Positions 35,801 through 44,230 of a DNA stretch of 64,000 nucleotides are shown in pieces; the stretch's first letter is position 1, and the number at the start of each line of letters is the position of its first letter. Below the pieces are notes generated by a model that was not told the origin of the DNA, ran no database searches, and worked only from the letters and a program-made list of their open reading frames with translations. The DNA is from UBA1268 sp965662195 (lineage in GTDB: Bacteria; Planctomycetota; Planctomycetia; Pirellulales; UBA1268), in assembly GCA_965662195.1 (NCBI GenBank), contig CBFIHA010000004.1:1-64000 (forward strand), written 5' to 3'. A program made the translations under genes and the position numbers.

Positions 35801-36133
35801 ATGTCGGTCACACTCACGGAAAAAGCTGCTTCCGAGGTCAAGAAGATCATCGTCGATCAAAAACTCGATGAGGCAACGGTCCTGCGGATCGGTGTTGCCG
35901 GAGGCGGCTGCAGCGGTTTTCAGTATTCGCTGGGCTTCGACACCCAGTGGGATCCCAAGGCCGACAGTAAGAGTGAACAGCACGGCGTTGCCCTGGTCGT
36001 CGACAAGAAGAGCGATCTGTTTCTCGACGGCACCACGCTCGATTTCCACGAAGGAATCGATAAGCGGGGCTTCACTTTCAACAATCCCAACGCCACCAAG
36101 AGTTGCGGCTGCGGCAGTTCGTTCCAGGCGTGA
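35801..36133 (+). CDS. A-type iron-sulfur carrier protein (IscA/ErpA-like)
   Basis: Start at the ATG at 35801, with TGGAGG about eight bases upstream; 110 aa. The three conserved cysteines are present: Cys37 in GGGCSGF, and Cys102 and Cys104 in SCGCGSSF. The protein holds an Fe-S cluster or iron and delivers clusters to apo-proteins. It stands directly after the cysteine desulfurase, so sulfur supply and cluster delivery are encoded together, with no scaffold (IscU/SufU) gene in the window. Confidence 0.93.
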   Translation: MSVTLTEKAASEVKKIIVDQKLDEATVLRIGVAGGGCSGFQYSLGFDTQWDPKADSKSEQHGVALVVDKKSDLFLDGTTLDFHEGIDKRGFTFNNPNATKSCGCGSSFQA

Positions 36134-36166
36134 GCGGCCTGCCCGCGGACTGACAGAGGAGGCCCG

Positions 36167-37411
36167 GTGGCGGCAGAGAAGGTTTTTATTGTCGGCATCG
36201 GGGATGACGGCGTTGAAGGGATGACGTCTCATGCCGTGCGGCTCGTGGAGTCGGCAGAGCGATTGGTCGGCCCCGACTCCTGCCGCGACCTCGTGCCAGC
36301 GCGGCTGCGGGATCGGCTGGAGACGGTCGGCAGCCTCGACGAACTGGTCGAGCGGATTGAGGAACTGGCCGGCCGGCAACTGGTGGTGCTCGCCTCTGGT
36401 GACCCGCTTTTCTATGGCACGGCCCGGTTCGTTTGCAGCCGACTCGGCAAGGACCGCTTCGAGGTTGTGCCACATGTCAGCAGCATGCAGCTGGCATTTG
36501 CCCGGGTGAAGGAGAGCTGGGAAGATGCCTATCTCGCCAGTCTCTCGGGACTTTCGACTATCGAGCGGGTTATTGAAAAGATTCGCACGGTTGATACCGC
36601 CGGCCTGTTCACCAGCGAGCAGTGGCCGCCTAACGTTGTGGCCGCGTCGTTGCTCGAACAGGGCTTGCAGGGGTATCAGGCTTACGTCTGTGAAAATCTC
36701 GGCTCGCCCGATGAACGTGTGACCCAGGGAAGCCTCAAGGAAATCGCATCCGATTCCTTCGGTCCGCTCAACGTGATGATTTTGGTGCGGCCCAGTGGTC
36801 CCTTGGAAGCACCGGATGAAGGGGGGCGGCGACTGTTCGGCAACCGGGACGAACTCTTCTTGCAGTCGCGGCCCAAGCGCGGCCTGCTGACGCCTGCTGA
36901 GGTTCGTAGCCTGGCGCTTGCCGAGCTTTCACTGACGGCGGCCAGCGTCGTCTGGGACGTCGGGGCGGGCAGCGGGTCGGTCGCGGTCGAAGCGGCCCGG
37001 CTGGCGCCCGAGGGCGAGATTTATGCAATCGAAATGGATCCGGATGACCACCGGCTGATTGAGGAGAACGCCCAGCGGTTTGGAGTCGGAAATCTCCGGG
37101 CCATCCTCGGCCGGGCACCAGAGGCGTGGGCCGATCTGCCCCGCCCCGACAGCATCTACGTGGGGGGCAGTGGTCGGGCGGTGGCCAATCTGGTCGAGCA
37201 GGCCTGGGAACAGCTGAAGCCGGGCGGGCGGCTGGTGACAAACTGCAACAGCATTGAAAACCTGGCCGCGGTGCATGCGCTGCTGCGGGCCCGTTCAGAT
37301 GACGCCGCTTATTGGATGGTCAACATCGCCCGGGGCATTGAGCAGATGGACCGCATCCGCTTCGAGGCGATCAACCCGAATTTCCTGATGGCGGCGACCA
37401 AGGCGGGCTGA
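36167..37411 (+). CDS. cobL: Precorrin-6Y C5,15-methyltransferase (CbiE-CbiT fusion)
   Basis: A protein of 414 aa in two parts. Residues about 5-200 are the CbiE tetrapyrrole methylase (VFIVGIGDDG, LVVLASGDPLFYGTA, VPHVSSMQLAFARV). Residues about 225-410 are CbiT (TPAEVRSLALAEL, VWDVGAGSGSVAVEA for SAM binding, IYVGGSG). The fusion methylates C5 and C15 and decarboxylates the corrin ring in cobalamin synthesis. The GTG start follows GAGGAGG. No other corrin gene is nearby, so the pathway is scattered in this genome or partial. The PIG-L gene begins two bases after its stop. Confidence 0.92.
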   Translation: MAAEKVFIVGIGDDGVEGMTSHAVRLVESAERLVGPDSCRDLVPARLRDRLETVGSLDELVERIEELAGRQLVVLASGDPLFYGTARFVCSRLGKDRFEVVPHVSSMQLAFARVKESWEDAYLASLSGLSTIERVIEKIRTVDTAGLFTSEQWPPNVVAASLLEQGLQGYQAYVCENLGSPDERVTQGSLKEIASDSFGPLNVMILVRPSGPLEAPDEGGRRLFGNRDELFLQSRPKRGLLTPAEVRSLALAELSLTAASVVWDVGAGSGSVAVEAARLAPEGEIYAIEMDPDDHRLIEENAQRFGVGNLRAILGRAPEAWADLPRPDSIYVGGSGRAVANLVEQAWEQLKPGGRLVTNCNSIENLAAVHALLRARSDDAAYWMVNIARGIEQMDRIRFEAINPNFLMAATKAG

Positions 37412-37412
37412 C

Positions 37413-38147
37413 ATGAGCGACCAACTGCCGGAGCCGCTCGATGTGATTGCCGTTGGTGCCCACCCCGACGACGTTGAGATCGGCTGCGGTGGGACTGTCG
37501 CCCGCCTGGTCGAGCAGGGGCTGCGGGTTGGCATCGTCGACATCACTGACGGTGAGCCGACGCCGTGTTCCAGTGGCCCCGAGCAACGGCTGGCCGAGGC
37601 TCGGGCCGCCGCCGCGGTGCTGGGAGTCGCGTATCGAGAGCAACTCGGTTTCCCGAACCGTCGGCTGTTCGATGGCTTTGAGGTGCGGGTTGCCCTTGCC
37701 AAGGTATTCCGCCGGTTCCGGCCCCGGCTGGTGCTCGGCCTTGGCGACAAGACACCGCTGGCCTCCCCCGATCACGCCCAAGCCGTTGCCATCACCGAAG
37801 CGGCGGTCTTTTACTCACGGCTGACCAAGTGGGATGACACCTTTGAGGGCCTGCCGGTGCATACCGTGCCCAACCTGCTCTGCTATTTTTTGTTTGCTGG
37901 CGTGGCTGATCTGCCAGCTGCCCACTGGCCGATCGTCGTCAATATCCACGGCCTGCTCGACCGCAAACTCGAGTCAATCCGCTGTTACAAATCGCAATTT
38001 CCACCTGAAAAGGCCCATATCTACCCTCGGGTCGAGGCTCTGGCCCGGACCGTCGGTTTGATGGGGGGCTGTGCTGCCGGGGAATTGCTCGCCGGCAGCC
38101 GCATCCCCTGCACAAATGATCTGAAGCGGCTACTGTTAGAGACATGA
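37413..38147 (+). CDS. PIG-L/LmbE family deacetylase (BshB1-like)
   Basis: A 244-aa protein with the zinc-binding start VIAVGAHPDDVEIGCGG (AHPDD at residues 16-20) and the later DHAQAVAITEAAV, which supplies the second His. The family removes acetyl groups from GlcNAc-linked compounds. The closest remembered pattern is BshB1, which makes GlcN-malate for bacillithiol, judging by QLGFPNRRLFDG and the C-terminal YKSQFPPEKAH. It starts two bases after cobL and overlaps the next gene in an ATGA, so the three are translated together. Confidence 0.88.
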   Translation: MSDQLPEPLDVIAVGAHPDDVEIGCGGTVARLVEQGLRVGIVDITDGEPTPCSSGPEQRLAEARAAAAVLGVAYREQLGFPNRRLFDGFEVRVALAKVFRRFRPRLVLGLGDKTPLASPDHAQAVAITEAAVFYSRLTKWDDTFEGLPVHTVPNLLCYFLFAGVADLPAAHWPIVVNIHGLLDRKLESIRCYKSQFPPEKAHIYPRVEALARTVGLMGGCAAGELLAGSRIPCTNDLKRLLLET

Positions 38148-38629
38148 ATCCTGCCGTACCTTCCGCACCGAGCCTGGCCACTGCAACCCTCCCCCCCGCT
38201 TCGCCCGTTGCGGGCAGCGGGGCCGAATCCGTCTCGCGGCCCTGGATGCGGTGGGTGCTCGTTGCCGCTGGCGTCTACAACCTCATCTGGGGCGGGGTTG
38301 CCATCCTTGCGCCGAAACTCAGCTTCGAGCTGATCGGCATGGAGTTGCCCCGGTATCTTGAGTTTTGGCAGTGCATCGGCATGATCGTCGGGGTGTACGG
38401 CATTGGCTATCTGGCGGCAGCCACTCATCCGATCAGGCACTGGCCGATCACCCTCGTTGGTCTGCTGGGCAAGATCTTCGGCCCGATCGGCTTTGCCGAG
38501 GCCCTCTGGTCAGGCAAACTGCCGTTGGCCTTTGGCTGGAATATCATCACCAACGACCTCATCTGGTGGCTACCCTTCACCTTCATTCTGATTGCTGCCT
38601 GGAAAGCTCGTGGTGATGCAGCCGACTGA
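38144..38629 (+). CDS. Small multi-pass membrane protein
   Basis: A 161-aa protein with four predicted helices after a 35-residue Pro/Ala-rich N-terminus: WVLVAAGVYNLIWGGVAIL, CIGMIVGVYGIGYLAAA, WPITLVGLLGKIFGPIGFA and WWLPFTFILIAAW. Proteins of this pattern are common in planctomycetes and annotated as alkyl-hydroperoxide-reductase-associated or unknown membrane proteins; I assign no function. Its ATGA overlap with the deacetylase, and the start of the next gene 13 bases before its stop, place it inside an operon. Confidence 0.75.
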   Translation: MNPAVPSAPSLATATLPPASPVAGSGAESVSRPWMRWVLVAAGVYNLIWGGVAILAPKLSFELIGMELPRYLEFWQCIGMIVGVYGIGYLAAATHPIRHWPITLVGLLGKIFGPIGFAEALWSGKLPLAFGWNIITNDLIWWLPFTFILIAAWKARGDAAD

Positions 38630-39677
38630 CGCGGCCGACACGGATTGTGACGTGATCGTCGTCGGGGCCGGAATTGCGGGACTCGCCGCGGCCACGACGC
38701 TGGCGGCGGCTGGACGCCGGGTGACGGTGCTGGAAAAATCGCGTGGCGTCGGCGGCCGGATGGCGACGCGACGGATTGCCACGGCGGTCTGTGATCACGG
38801 CGCCCAGCACTTCTCGGTGAAGGGACGAGCCTTCGGCGGAATCGTCGGCGACGCCGAAGCGGCTGGAATCGTGACCCCCTGGTGCCGGCTGTTTCCGACG
38901 GCGACGACGGCGTCAGGACCGGCGGTTGATCCGCTTGATAAAGCCGGCCATGCCCGCTGGCGGGGCGTCACGGGCATGACGGATCTACCGAAGCGGCTGG
39001 CGGCCGATTTACCGGTACCAGTTCGTGCCCGGACGCGGGTTGTGGCTGTTGGCATCGATGGCCCGCGGGTCAGGCTCACGCTGGAGGAAGGGGGCGGCCT
39101 TTCAGCTGCTGCGGTGATCCTGACCGCTCCGGTGCCACAGGCACTCGATCTGTTCACCGCCAGCGGGCTCACACCGCCACAGGTTGATGCCTCTGGCTGG
39201 GGCCTCCTCACCGGGGTCGACTATGCCCCGTGCTTCAGCCTCATGCTCGTACTCAACCGTCCCAGTCTGCTGCCACCGCCCGGTGGCCTTGAGGTCGAGA
39301 CCGGTCCGGTGGCTTGGATTGCCGACAACCAGCGGAAGGGAATCTCTCCGGTGCCGGCGTTGACCATTCAGGCCCGGGGGGATTTCAGCCGCGACCATTA
39401 CGACCGTGATCCAGTCGAGGTCGCGCAGTTGCTGACCGCGGCAGCAGCCACCTGGATCGACGGCGATCCGGCGACGGCTGTGGTCGATTCTTCGCTGCAG
39501 CGCTGGAAATATGCGTTTCCGGTCGAGCCGCTGCCGGTGCCGCTGGTGGCTCTCAGCCACAGCCCGGCCATCGTCTGTTGCGGCGATGCCTTCGGCGGCG
39601 GTCGGGTTGAGGCCGCCGCCTCCAGCGGGCTCGCGGCGGGCCGCTGGCTGGAGCGGCTGTCGGTGTTCGGGGGCTGA
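38616..39677 (+). CDS. FAD/NAD(P)-dependent oxidoreductase, renalase-like
   Basis: Start placed at the ATG at 38616 (MQPTDAADTDCD), 353 aa, overlapping the end of the membrane-protein gene. The dinucleotide-binding motif VIVVGAGIAGLAAA spans residues 13-26, followed by VTVLEKSRGVGGRMATRR as in renalase-type flavoproteins and amine oxidases, and a closing CCGDAFGGGRVEAAASSG that binds FAD. The substrate is unknown. It precedes an aldehyde dehydrogenase and a second FAD oxidoreductase, so an amine or carotenoid-like compound may be handled by the three. Confidence 0.85.
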   Translation: MQPTDAADTDCDVIVVGAGIAGLAAATTLAAAGRRVTVLEKSRGVGGRMATRRIATAVCDHGAQHFSVKGRAFGGIVGDAEAAGIVTPWCRLFPTATTASGPAVDPLDKAGHARWRGVTGMTDLPKRLAADLPVPVRARTRVVAVGIDGPRVRLTLEEGGGLSAAAVILTAPVPQALDLFTASGLTPPQVDASGWGLLTGVDYAPCFSLMLVLNRPSLLPPPGGLEVETGPVAWIADNQRKGISPVPALTIQARGDFSRDHYDRDPVEVAQLLTAAAATWIDGDPATAVVDSSLQRWKYAFPVEPLPVPLVALSHSPAIVCCGDAFGGGRVEAAASSGLAAGRWLERLSVFGG

Positions 39678-39803
39678 TGCAGGCGACAATCGGCCCGGGG
39701 CGCGGCTATGCTGGTGGACCAGGGCGGGCGGTGTCAGGAGACAGGCCCCGCTGCTTGCCCCGCCCGTTTTTTCCGCCTGTTCACCCGTCCGGAGACCACG
39801 CCG

Positions 39804-41294
39804 ATGGCTACCGCAACTAGCTCACTGCTTCCCGAGGTTGAATCCTTTCTGTCAGGCGGGGTGATCCCTGGTGTCGTCGGTGGCGACGACTGGAGTGGCA
39901 CCAGTGGTGATACCTTTCAGACCTGCGACCCGGGCAGCGGCGAGGTCTTGGCCGAGTTGCATGCTTATTCGGCTGCGGATGTCGATCGGGCGGTTGAGGC
40001 GGCCAACGAGGCCTTCCGGAAATCGGGCTGGGCCACGCTTGCCCCGAACGATCGGGCGGTGCGGCTGCACCGCTTCGCCGATCTGGTTGAGAGCCGCAAA
40101 GAGATCGTCGCCCAGATCGAGGCGATCGACGCCGGCAAACTGCCGGCGCCTGCCCTTGGTGACATTCAGGCCTTCATCGGTTCGCTCCGCTACTTTGCCG
40201 ACATGGCCCAGCATGTTCAGCGGCGAAACCAGCTGGCGGTGGCCGGCCACGAGGCCTGGACCCTTCGCAGCCCCTGGGGGGCTTGTGGATTCATCTTCCC
40301 TTGGAACTTCCCGATGCTGTTGATGGGCTGGGGCACCGCCCCGGCGCTCGCTGCCGGCAATACGGTGGTCGTCAAGCCGGCCGAGGACACGCCGCTGTCG
40401 GCCATCTATGTCGCCCGGTTGGCCCGGGAGAGCGGCATGCCCGATGGCGTGGTGAACGTGACGCCAGGCCTGGGCAGTGTGGCCGGCGCCGCGTTGTCGG
40501 CCAGCACGGGAATCCGGCGGATGTCCTTCACCGGCTCGCCTGAAGTGGGCCGGCTGGTTGGAGAGGCCTGCGGCAGGAATCTGGTCCCGGTCAAGCTTGA
40601 GCTGGGCGGTAAAGGGGCCGCCGTTGTCTTTGACGACATCGATGTCGAGGCGACCGCCAAGAAGCTTGTCGGGGCGATCACCTTCCACACCGGGCAGGTT
40701 TGCTGTGACGCCACCCGCTGGATCATCCACAAGTCGGTCTATGATCCCTTCATCGATGCCTGCAAGCGGGAACTGGAGCGGGTACAGGTCGGCTATCAGC
40801 TTGACGGTGGCACCACGATGGGCCCGGTCGTCAACGCCAAGCAGCGGGACCGGGTGCTTCGCTATGTGGAAAAGGGGCTGGCCGAGGGTGCCGATGCCGT
40901 AGTGCCGGGCGGGGCGGCCGAGGTGGCCGGTCGTGACGGCTACTTCGTGAAGCCCTGCCTGCTGGCCGGCTCGCTTGAAAACGTTGCCGCCCGCGAGGAG
41001 ATTTTTGGACCGGTCGCCTTCATGGCCACCTTTGACAAAGAAGACGAGGCGGTGGCCATGGTCAATAACACCGACTACGGCCTGGCCAACAGCGTCTGGA
41101 CCACGGACATGGGCCGGGCCGCCCGGGTGGCGGAGTCGATGGTGGCTGGCAACAGCTGGATCAATGCCCACAATGTCTTTGCCAACGGTGTGCCCTACGG
41201 TGGCATCCACAAAAGCGGGATGGGCGGCGGGGTGAACTCGATCGAAACGCTCTTCGATTACTGGCGGAGCCAGTCGATTGTCCGGCCGCTGTAA
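39804..41294 (+). CDS. Aldehyde dehydrogenase family protein
   Basis: Start placed at the ATG at 39804; 496 aa, the usual length. The cofactor and active-site motifs are complete: FIFPWNFPMLLMGWG, VVKPAEDTPLSA, FTGSPEVGRL, LELGGKGAAVVF with the general-base Glu, and GQVCC with the nucleophile at Cys300. The enzyme oxidises an aldehyde to an acid with NAD(P)+. It resembles betaine-aldehyde dehydrogenases in general layout, but the substrate cannot be fixed. It lies between two FAD oxidoreductases on the same strand, with 126 and 60 bp gaps. Confidence 0.9.
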   Translation: MATATSSLLPEVESFLSGGVIPGVVGGDDWSGTSGDTFQTCDPGSGEVLAELHAYSAADVDRAVEAANEAFRKSGWATLAPNDRAVRLHRFADLVESRKEIVAQIEAIDAGKLPAPALGDIQAFIGSLRYFADMAQHVQRRNQLAVAGHEAWTLRSPWGACGFIFPWNFPMLLMGWGTAPALAAGNTVVVKPAEDTPLSAIYVARLARESGMPDGVVNVTPGLGSVAGAALSASTGIRRMSFTGSPEVGRLVGEACGRNLVPVKLELGGKGAAVVFDDIDVEATAKKLVGAITFHTGQVCCDATRWIIHKSVYDPFIDACKRELERVQVGYQLDGGTTMGPVVNAKQRDRVLRYVEKGLAEGADAVVPGGAAEVAGRDGYFVKPCLLAGSLENVAAREEIFGPVAFMATFDKEDEAVAMVNNTDYGLANSVWTTDMGRAARVAESMVAGNSWINAHNVFANGVPYGGIHKSGMGGGVNSIETLFDYWRSQSIVRPL

Positions 41295-41354
41295 GCCGAT
41301 CGTTGCTGGTGGATGCGACCCAGACGGCCCTCGTGGGCCAGGCCGAGAGGTGAC

Positions 41355-42650
41355 GTGGAGACGGCTGACTGCATCATTGTCGGGGCGGGCCTGGCCGGCT
41401 TGGCCTGTGGGCGGTCGCTTGCTGCTACCGGCCGCCGCGTCCGCGTTCTTGAGGCGGCTGACCGCCCAGGGGGGCGGGTGGCAACCGATGCGGTCGACGG
41501 CTTCCGGATCGACCGGGGCTTTCAGGTCTATCTCGACGCCTATCCCGAAGGAAAGCGGTTTCTTGATCACCCGCGGCTTGGGCTCGGCTGCTTCGAGCCC
41601 GGCGCACTCGTTGCCCGGGACGGTCGGCTGCTGCCGGTGAGCGATCCCTGGCGGCGGCCGGTGGCGGCCATCCGTTCGGTGCTTTCCGGGGCGGTCGGTC
41701 TTGCTGACGGCCTGCGGACGGCCCGGCTGCGGTACGAGACAATCAACGCTCTGCGGAAAGGCCAAAACGATCCGGCCGCGGCGGCTGCGGCTGACGAGCA
41801 GGCCACGCGATCGGCCCTGGAAGCCCGTGGTTTTTCGCCCGGCTTCATCCGGCTGTTCTTTGAGCCGTTCTTCGGCGGAGTCTTTCTGGAGCGGGAACTA
41901 GCAACTGCCGAGCCGGTCTTCGACTTTACCTTCGCCATGTTCTCCCTCGGCCGGGCCTGTCTGCCGGCGGGTGGTATGGCGGCAATCCCGCAGCAGCTGG
42001 CGCGCGGTCTGCCTGAGGGCTGTCTTGAACTCGGCGTGCCCGTTGAGCGGATCGAGCCCGATCCTGGCGGTGGAGCAGAGCTGCTTCTGGCCGACGGCCG
42101 GCGGCTGGCTGCCCGCTCAGTCGTCATCGCCACCGATGCCACGGCGGCGTCCAATCTGCTGCCGGCTGGCGTTCGCGGCGGGTGGCAGCCGCCGGCCTTC
42201 AAGGCGACAACGCTGGTTGCCTTTGCCGCTGATACGCAGCCGGCCTGTGGCCGCACGCTGATCGTCTCAGCCGAGCCAGCCACGGCTGGCCCGATCGACA
42301 ACCTCACCGTGCCCTCCGCTGTCGCAACCGGCTATGCCCCGGCAGGGCAGACGCTCATCTATCTCTCGGTACGGGGCGACTGGACCGGCCCGGCCGATGA
42401 GCTGCCCACTGCCGTTCGTCGGCAGGCAGCTGGCTGGATCGGCAGTGAGACCGACAGCTGGCGGCATCTGACCACGGTCGCAGTGCCGCGAGCGTTGCCG
42501 GTGGAAACTCCCGCCGTCCGCCGGTCCCGGCCGGCATCGGGCCAGCTTGGTCCCGGGCTCTTTCTCTGTGGCGATCACCTCACCACCAGTTCAATCAACG
42601 GTGCCCTCGCCGCCGGCCGGCTCGTTGCAGAGAGTCTGCTCGCTTCCTGA
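41355..42650 (+). CDS. FAD-dependent amine-oxidase/CrtI-like oxidoreductase
   Basis: Start placed at the GTG at 41355, just after GAGAGG, giving 431 aa and putting the nucleotide-binding loop at the N-terminus as usual (CIIVGAGLAGLACGRSL). VRVLEAADRPGGRVATD follows. The block FFEPFFGGVFLERELAT and FSLGRACLPAGGMAAIP are typical of a bacterial amine-oxidase-domain subgroup related to phytoene desaturases and protoporphyrinogen oxidase. The C-terminal LFLCGDHLTTSSINGAL is the second FAD-binding motif. The reaction is unknown. Confidence 0.87.
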   Translation: METADCIIVGAGLAGLACGRSLAATGRRVRVLEAADRPGGRVATDAVDGFRIDRGFQVYLDAYPEGKRFLDHPRLGLGCFEPGALVARDGRLLPVSDPWRRPVAAIRSVLSGAVGLADGLRTARLRYETINALRKGQNDPAAAAAADEQATRSALEARGFSPGFIRLFFEPFFGGVFLERELATAEPVFDFTFAMFSLGRACLPAGGMAAIPQQLARGLPEGCLELGVPVERIEPDPGGGAELLLADGRRLAARSVVIATDATAASNLLPAGVRGGWQPPAFKATTLVAFAADTQPACGRTLIVSAEPATAGPIDNLTVPSAVATGYAPAGQTLIYLSVRGDWTGPADELPTAVRRQAAGWIGSETDSWRHLTTVAVPRALPVETPAVRRSRPASGQLGPGLFLCGDHLTTSSINGALAAGRLVAESLLAS

Positions 42651-42691
42651 GGAGTGGAGTCGCTGGAGTAAAACCGTTCGGCTTTGTCCGG

Positions 42692-42712
42692 GCGAGCAGG
42701 CCTGCTGCTCGC
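42692..42712. terminator. Hairpin between converging genes
   Basis: GCGAGCAG (42692-42699) pairs with CTGCTCGC (42705-42712) around a five-base loop. It lies between the converging oxidoreductase and peroxiredoxin genes, the expected position of a shared terminator. No T-run follows. Confidence 0.45.
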
Positions 42713-42783
42713 GTCCACCTGAAAAAACTCCCGGCTGCTGACGCCGTCACTCTCCGCCAAAAGGGATCGGCACCGCGACACTT

Positions 42784-43260
42784 TCAGGTGTTCAATTCTG
42801 CAACCGCTGCCAGCACCTGGTCTGCGTGAACGGCCGTCTTGACCGCCTTGAAGACCTTTGCCACCTGGCCGGCCGGGTCGATGATGAAGGTGCTGCGGAC
42901 AATCCCCAGCGACTTCTTGCCGTACATGTTTTTTTCCCGCCAGGCACCGTACTTCTCAGCCACCGTATGCTCCGGGTCGGCCAGCAACGTGAAGGGCAGG
43001 CTGTACTTCTCCCGAAAGCGGGCATGGCTCTCCGGTTCGTCGGGGCTGACGCCGAGGACAACGGCACCGGCCTGCGTGAGCTGCTTTTCGGCGTCGCGAA
43101 ACCCACAGGCCTCTGTGGTGCAGCCCGGGGTATCATCCCGCGGATAAAAGTAGAGCACGACCGTCTGACCCCGGAGGTTCGACAGCTTGAGTTGGCCACC
43201 ATCGTGGGTGGTCAGCGTGAAATCGGGGGCCTCTGCTCCCGACTCAATCCAGGCGGCCAT
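42784..43260 (-). CDS. bcp: Thioredoxin-dependent peroxiredoxin (Bcp/PrxQ)
   Basis: A 158-aa protein with the complete PrxQ pattern. APDFTLTTHDGG opens it, and YFYPRDDTPGCTTEACGFRD holds the peroxidatic Cys47 and, five residues on, the resolving Cys52. VLGVSPDEPESHARF and RSTFIIDPAG follow. The enzyme reduces peroxides using thioredoxin. It is transcribed away from the efflux operon; the two starts are 225 bp apart. Confidence 0.94.
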   Translation of the reverse strand: MAAWIESGAEAPDFTLTTHDGGQLKLSNLRGQTVVLYFYPRDDTPGCTTEACGFRDAEKQLTQAGAVVLGVSPDEPESHARFREKYSLPFTLLADPEHTVAEKYGAWREKNMYGKKSLGIVRSTFIIDPAGQVAKVFKAVKTAVHADQVLAAVAELNT

Positions 43261-43443
43261 GGGACGACTCCGGGTGCCGGCTACTCATTAGCCTCGTTCT
43301 TGCAGGTGGCCCAGACGCCTCTGAAAACAAAGGGAAACAACAAAAACGCGCGGGCGAGTACAAACATGCGGGGAGATCCTTCCGTGGAAACCATGGGAAT
43401 TTATCAAATTCACAAAAAACCGACCTCCCCTCAGCCAGACAGC

Positions 43444-43453
43444 CTGTATACAG
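43444..43453. promoter_or_regulatory. Palindrome upstream of the TetR gene, possible operator
   Basis: CTGTATACAG is a perfect ten-base palindrome 32 bp before the TetR start codon, in a short AT-rich stretch between the divergent bcp and tetR genes. TetR proteins bind palindromes near their own promoters. A looser symmetry (AAAC-GCAT-GTTT) follows at about 43461-43472. Binding is not shown by sequence alone. Confidence 0.4.
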
Positions 43454-43485
43454 TTGATTGAAACGCATGTTTGAAACGGTGATTC

Positions 43486-44202
43486 ATGGCCATAGCTCCC
43501 CCAGAAAACAGTCCGAACGAGCCCCCCGGCGATGATGATCCGCGGGTACGGATTCTGTCCGCCGCCGGGCAAGAGTTCGCGGCGAAGGGCTACGAGGCGG
43601 CCACCGTGCGGGACATTTGCACGGCCGCCGGCGTCAACGGTGCCGCCGTGAACTATTACTTTGGCGACAAGCGGCGGCTGTACATCGAAAGCGTCAAGCA
43701 CGCCCACCGGGAGCGGGTGCGGCAGGTGCCGCCGCCGGAGTGGCTTCCCGGGACACCACCGGAGACGAAACTCCGGGACTTTGTCGGAAACATGATCGAG
43801 CGAATGCTCGGCTTCGATCAGCCCCCCTGGCAGGTGCGGCTGATGCTTCGCGAGATCCTCCACCCGACCGATGCCTGCCGGGAACTCGTCGAGGATTACA
43901 TCCGACCGCACTTCGCCACGCTGGTGACGATCCTCGATGAACTCGCGGCCGGCAGCCTGTCCGAGGCGGAACTGCGGCGGGTCGGTCTGAGTGTCGTCGG
44001 CCAGTGTTTCCTCTATCGGGCTGCTGGTGACGTGGTGGCCATGCTGGTGCCGCCAGCAGAGATCAGTCGGTTTCATACCCCTGACCAGCTCGCTGACCAT
44101 ATCTCCGGGTTCTGCCTTGCTGCCCTCGGTCGGGGTGAACCGCTGTTGGGTCGTCGTTCCCGTATTGCCTCCCACCGGGCCTCGCCATCCGGGCAGGCTT
44201 AA
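43486..44202 (+). CDS. TetR-family regulator with CerR-type C-terminus
   Basis: A 238-aa regulator. The helix-turn-helix part lies at about residues 20-66: RILSAAGQEFAAKGYEAATV, then DICTAAGVNGAAVNYYFGDK. The C-terminal part (WQVRLMLREILHPTDAC and SVVGQCFLYRAAG) matches the DUF1956/CerR domain, which is often found with HlyD-RND or ABC efflux genes. It is followed 28 bp later by the efflux adaptor gene and so very probably represses that operon until it binds an inducer. Confidence 0.88.
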   Translation: MAIAPPENSPNEPPGDDDPRVRILSAAGQEFAAKGYEAATVRDICTAAGVNGAAVNYYFGDKRRLYIESVKHAHRERVRQVPPPEWLPGTPPETKLRDFVGNMIERMLGFDQPPWQVRLMLREILHPTDACRELVEDYIRPHFATLVTILDELAAGSLSEAELRRVGLSVVGQCFLYRAAGDVVAMLVPPAEISRFHTPDQLADHISGFCLAALGRGEPLLGRRSRIASHRASPSGQA

Positions 44203-44230
44203 TCCATTTCAGGAAACCACGGTCGTGCAG

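Noticed and set aside
39852..41765. 637-aa minus-strand frame opposite the aldehyde dehydrogenase
   Set aside because: Long antisense frames arise readily in this GC-rich DNA; the plus strand encodes complete enzymes here.
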